From the NCBI GenBank assembly GCA_002728175.1, contig PBVH01000028.1, positions 1 to 7,406 of the forward strand: a stretch of 7,406 nt of DNA, written 5' to 3'. The stretch comes from Flavobacteriales bacterium. GTDB taxonomy: Bacteria; Bacteroidota; Bacteroidia; Flavobacteriales; BACL11. The first letter of the stretch is position 1. Every line of letters begins with the position of its first letter. The translations under genes and the position numbers were made by a program. Shown in pieces: positions 6,362-7,406 of the stretch. The notes beneath the pieces are model-generated. The model was not told the origin of the DNA. It did no database searches and saw only the letters and a program-made list of their open reading frames with translations.

Positions 6362-7406
6362 ATGATTTTATTGTTTTTTTAATTATTTCTACACACTCAT
6401 ACAATTGATTCTCATTTATTACTAATGGAGGAGCAAATCTTATAATATCTCCGTGAGTTGGTTTAGCTAACAATCCGTTATCTCTTAGTTTGAGGCAAAC
6501 ATCCCAAGCTTCATTTCCATTTTTCGGTTTTATAACAATCGCATTAAGCAAACCTTTTCCTCTTACCGTAGTAATCATATCTGTTTCAATTTTACGCAAC
6601 TCATCTCTTAAAATTTTACCTAATTTATATGCATTCTCACATAAATTTTCATCTTTTACAACCTCAAGAGCTGACATAACAACTTTATTAGCTAATGGAT
6701 TACCTCCATATGTAGATCCATGTTCTCCAGGTTTAATACACATCATTATTGAATCATCTGCTAAAACTGCTGAGACTGGAAAAACTCCACCAGACAGAGC
6801 TTTTCCTAAAATTAAAATATCTGGTCTTGCATTTTCATAATCTGTAGCTAACATTTTTCCAGTTCTAGCAATACCAGTTTGTACCTCATCAGCAATAAAC
6901 AATACATTATATTTATTACACAAATCTCTAACACCTGACAGATAGCCATCATCAGGAACTACTACACCCGCTTCACCTTGGATTGGTTCAACCATAAAAG
7001 CAGCAACATTTGGATCTTTTAGCTCATGTTCTAACGCATCTAAATCATTGTACGGAATCAGATCATATCCTGGCATATAAGGTCCAAAACCTTCGTATGA
7101 AGTAGGATCATCAGATGAAGAAATAGCAGCTAGTGTTCTTCCCCAAAAATTACCTTTTGCAAAAATAATTCTTGCTTTATTTTTAGGTATATTTTTTTTT
7201 TCATAACCCCACTTTCTTGCTAATTTGTTAGCTGTCTCCCCACCTTCAACACCGGTATTCATAGGCAACAATTTGTCATAACCGAAAAAATTAGTTATAA
7301 ATTTTTCGTATTCACCCAGTGTATTATTGTAAAATGCTCTAGAAGTTAATGTTAGTGTGTTTGCCTGATCTTTTAAAGCACTAATTATTTTAGGATGACA
7401 ATGTCC
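6354..7406 (-). CDS. rocD: Ornithine aminotransferase, N-terminus beyond the right edge
   Basis: This PLP enzyme moves the delta-amino group of ornithine to 2-oxoglutarate, giving glutamate-5-semialdehyde and glutamate in arginine/proline metabolism. The frame stays open past the TTG at 7271 to the window edge. The added 45 residues read as genuine family sequence (GHCHPKIISAL, TLTSRAFYNN, GEYEKF). 350 residues are visible, and roughly 55 are missing compared with the usual bacterial length. Numbering from the first visible residue: MNTGVEGGET at 49-58, NFWGRT at 86-91, EPIQGEAG at 140-147, FIADEVQTG at 170-178 with PLP-pairing Asp173, LGKALSGG at 200-207 with Schiff-base Lys202, GEHGSTYGGNP at 227-237, and GLLAKPTHGDIIRFAPPLV near the C-terminus. 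Arg90 and Glu145 align with human Arg180 and Glu235, which support ornithine binding. The wording is much closer to animal mitochondrial OAT than to Bacillus RocD. A ten-base A run (coding strand; plus-strand T at 7192-7201) lies inside the gene. Confidence 0.95.
   Translation of the reverse strand, partial: GHCHPKIISALKDQANTLTLTSRAFYNNTLGEYEKFITNFFGYDKLLPMNTGVEGGETANKLARKWGYEKKNIPKNKARIIFAKGNFWGRTLAAISSSDDPTSYEGFGPYMPGYDLIPYNDLDALEHELKDPNVAAFMVEPIQGEAGVVVPDDGYLSGVRDLCNKYNVLFIADEVQTGIARTGKMLATDYENARPDILILGKALSGGVFPVSAVLADDSIMMCIKPGEHGSTYGGNPLANKVVMSALEVVKDENLCENAYKLGKILRDELRKIETDMITTVRGKGLLNAIVIKPKNGNEAWDVCLKLRDNGLLAKPTHGDIIRFAPPLVINENQLYECVEIIKKTIKSFS

Noticed and set aside
6490..6840. Plus-strand 116-codon frame inside the aminotransferase
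   Set aside because: It is antisense to highly conserved OAT segments, has no upstream signals and resembles no family.
1..7406. Defence system, toxin-antitoxin, CRISPR, prophage or insertion sequence
   Set aside because: Every substantial frame is accounted for by housekeeping or metabolic genes. No direct-repeat array, transposase, integrase or tRNA-like structure was seen on either strand.

Overview
The window looks like a piece of a very AT-rich, compact genome from the Bacteroidota, most likely Flavobacteriales. The evidence is DnaA with flavobacterial wording throughout, the order dnaA - low-molecular-weight protein tyrosine phosphatase - RsmI-like SAM methyltransferase, a DivIC/FtsB gene followed directly by methylmalonyl-CoA mutase, a TAnnTTTG-type -7 promoter element, and the absence of Shine-Dalgarno sequences before most starts. 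Tiny or negative intergenic distances and long A/T homopolymers inside genes suggest a streamlined genome. A free-living marine relative is plausible, but this is inferred from style only.

Layout: (1) 1-228 is the tail of a Bcr/CflA-like MFS transporter that enters from the left edge and ends early, before the last membrane helix. (2) 229-415 is the only sizeable non-coding stretch and holds the dnaA control region. (3) 416-2993 is a tight plus-strand cluster of dnaA, the phosphatase (3-nt gap) and the SAM methyltransferase (8-nt overlap, TTG start). (4) 3036-6361 is a second plus-strand unit, with divIC and a 1006-residue methylmalonyl-CoA mutase overlapping by ATGA. Its promoter-like element sits only 4 nt before the divIC ATG. 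(5) 6354-7406 is a convergent minus-strand ornithine aminotransferase that is open through the right edge and overlaps the mutase by 8 nt.

The standout is the mutase. Relatives encode two proteins, a non-catalytic small subunit (MutA) and a catalytic large subunit (MutB). Here a shortened MutA-like barrel (about residues 1-306) is joined in frame to a complete MutB (about 320-1006). All catalytic and B12-binding residues that I could check are present in the MutB part. The second notable gene is the ornithine aminotransferase, whose wording is strikingly like the animal mitochondrial enzyme.

Functionally the window mixes core information processing and division (DnaA, RsmI-like enzyme, DivIC) with carbon and amino-acid metabolism: methylmalonyl-CoA/succinyl-CoA interconversion and ornithine to glutamate semialdehyde. 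I saw no tRNA, rRNA, CRISPR array, insertion sequence, prophage gene or defence system.
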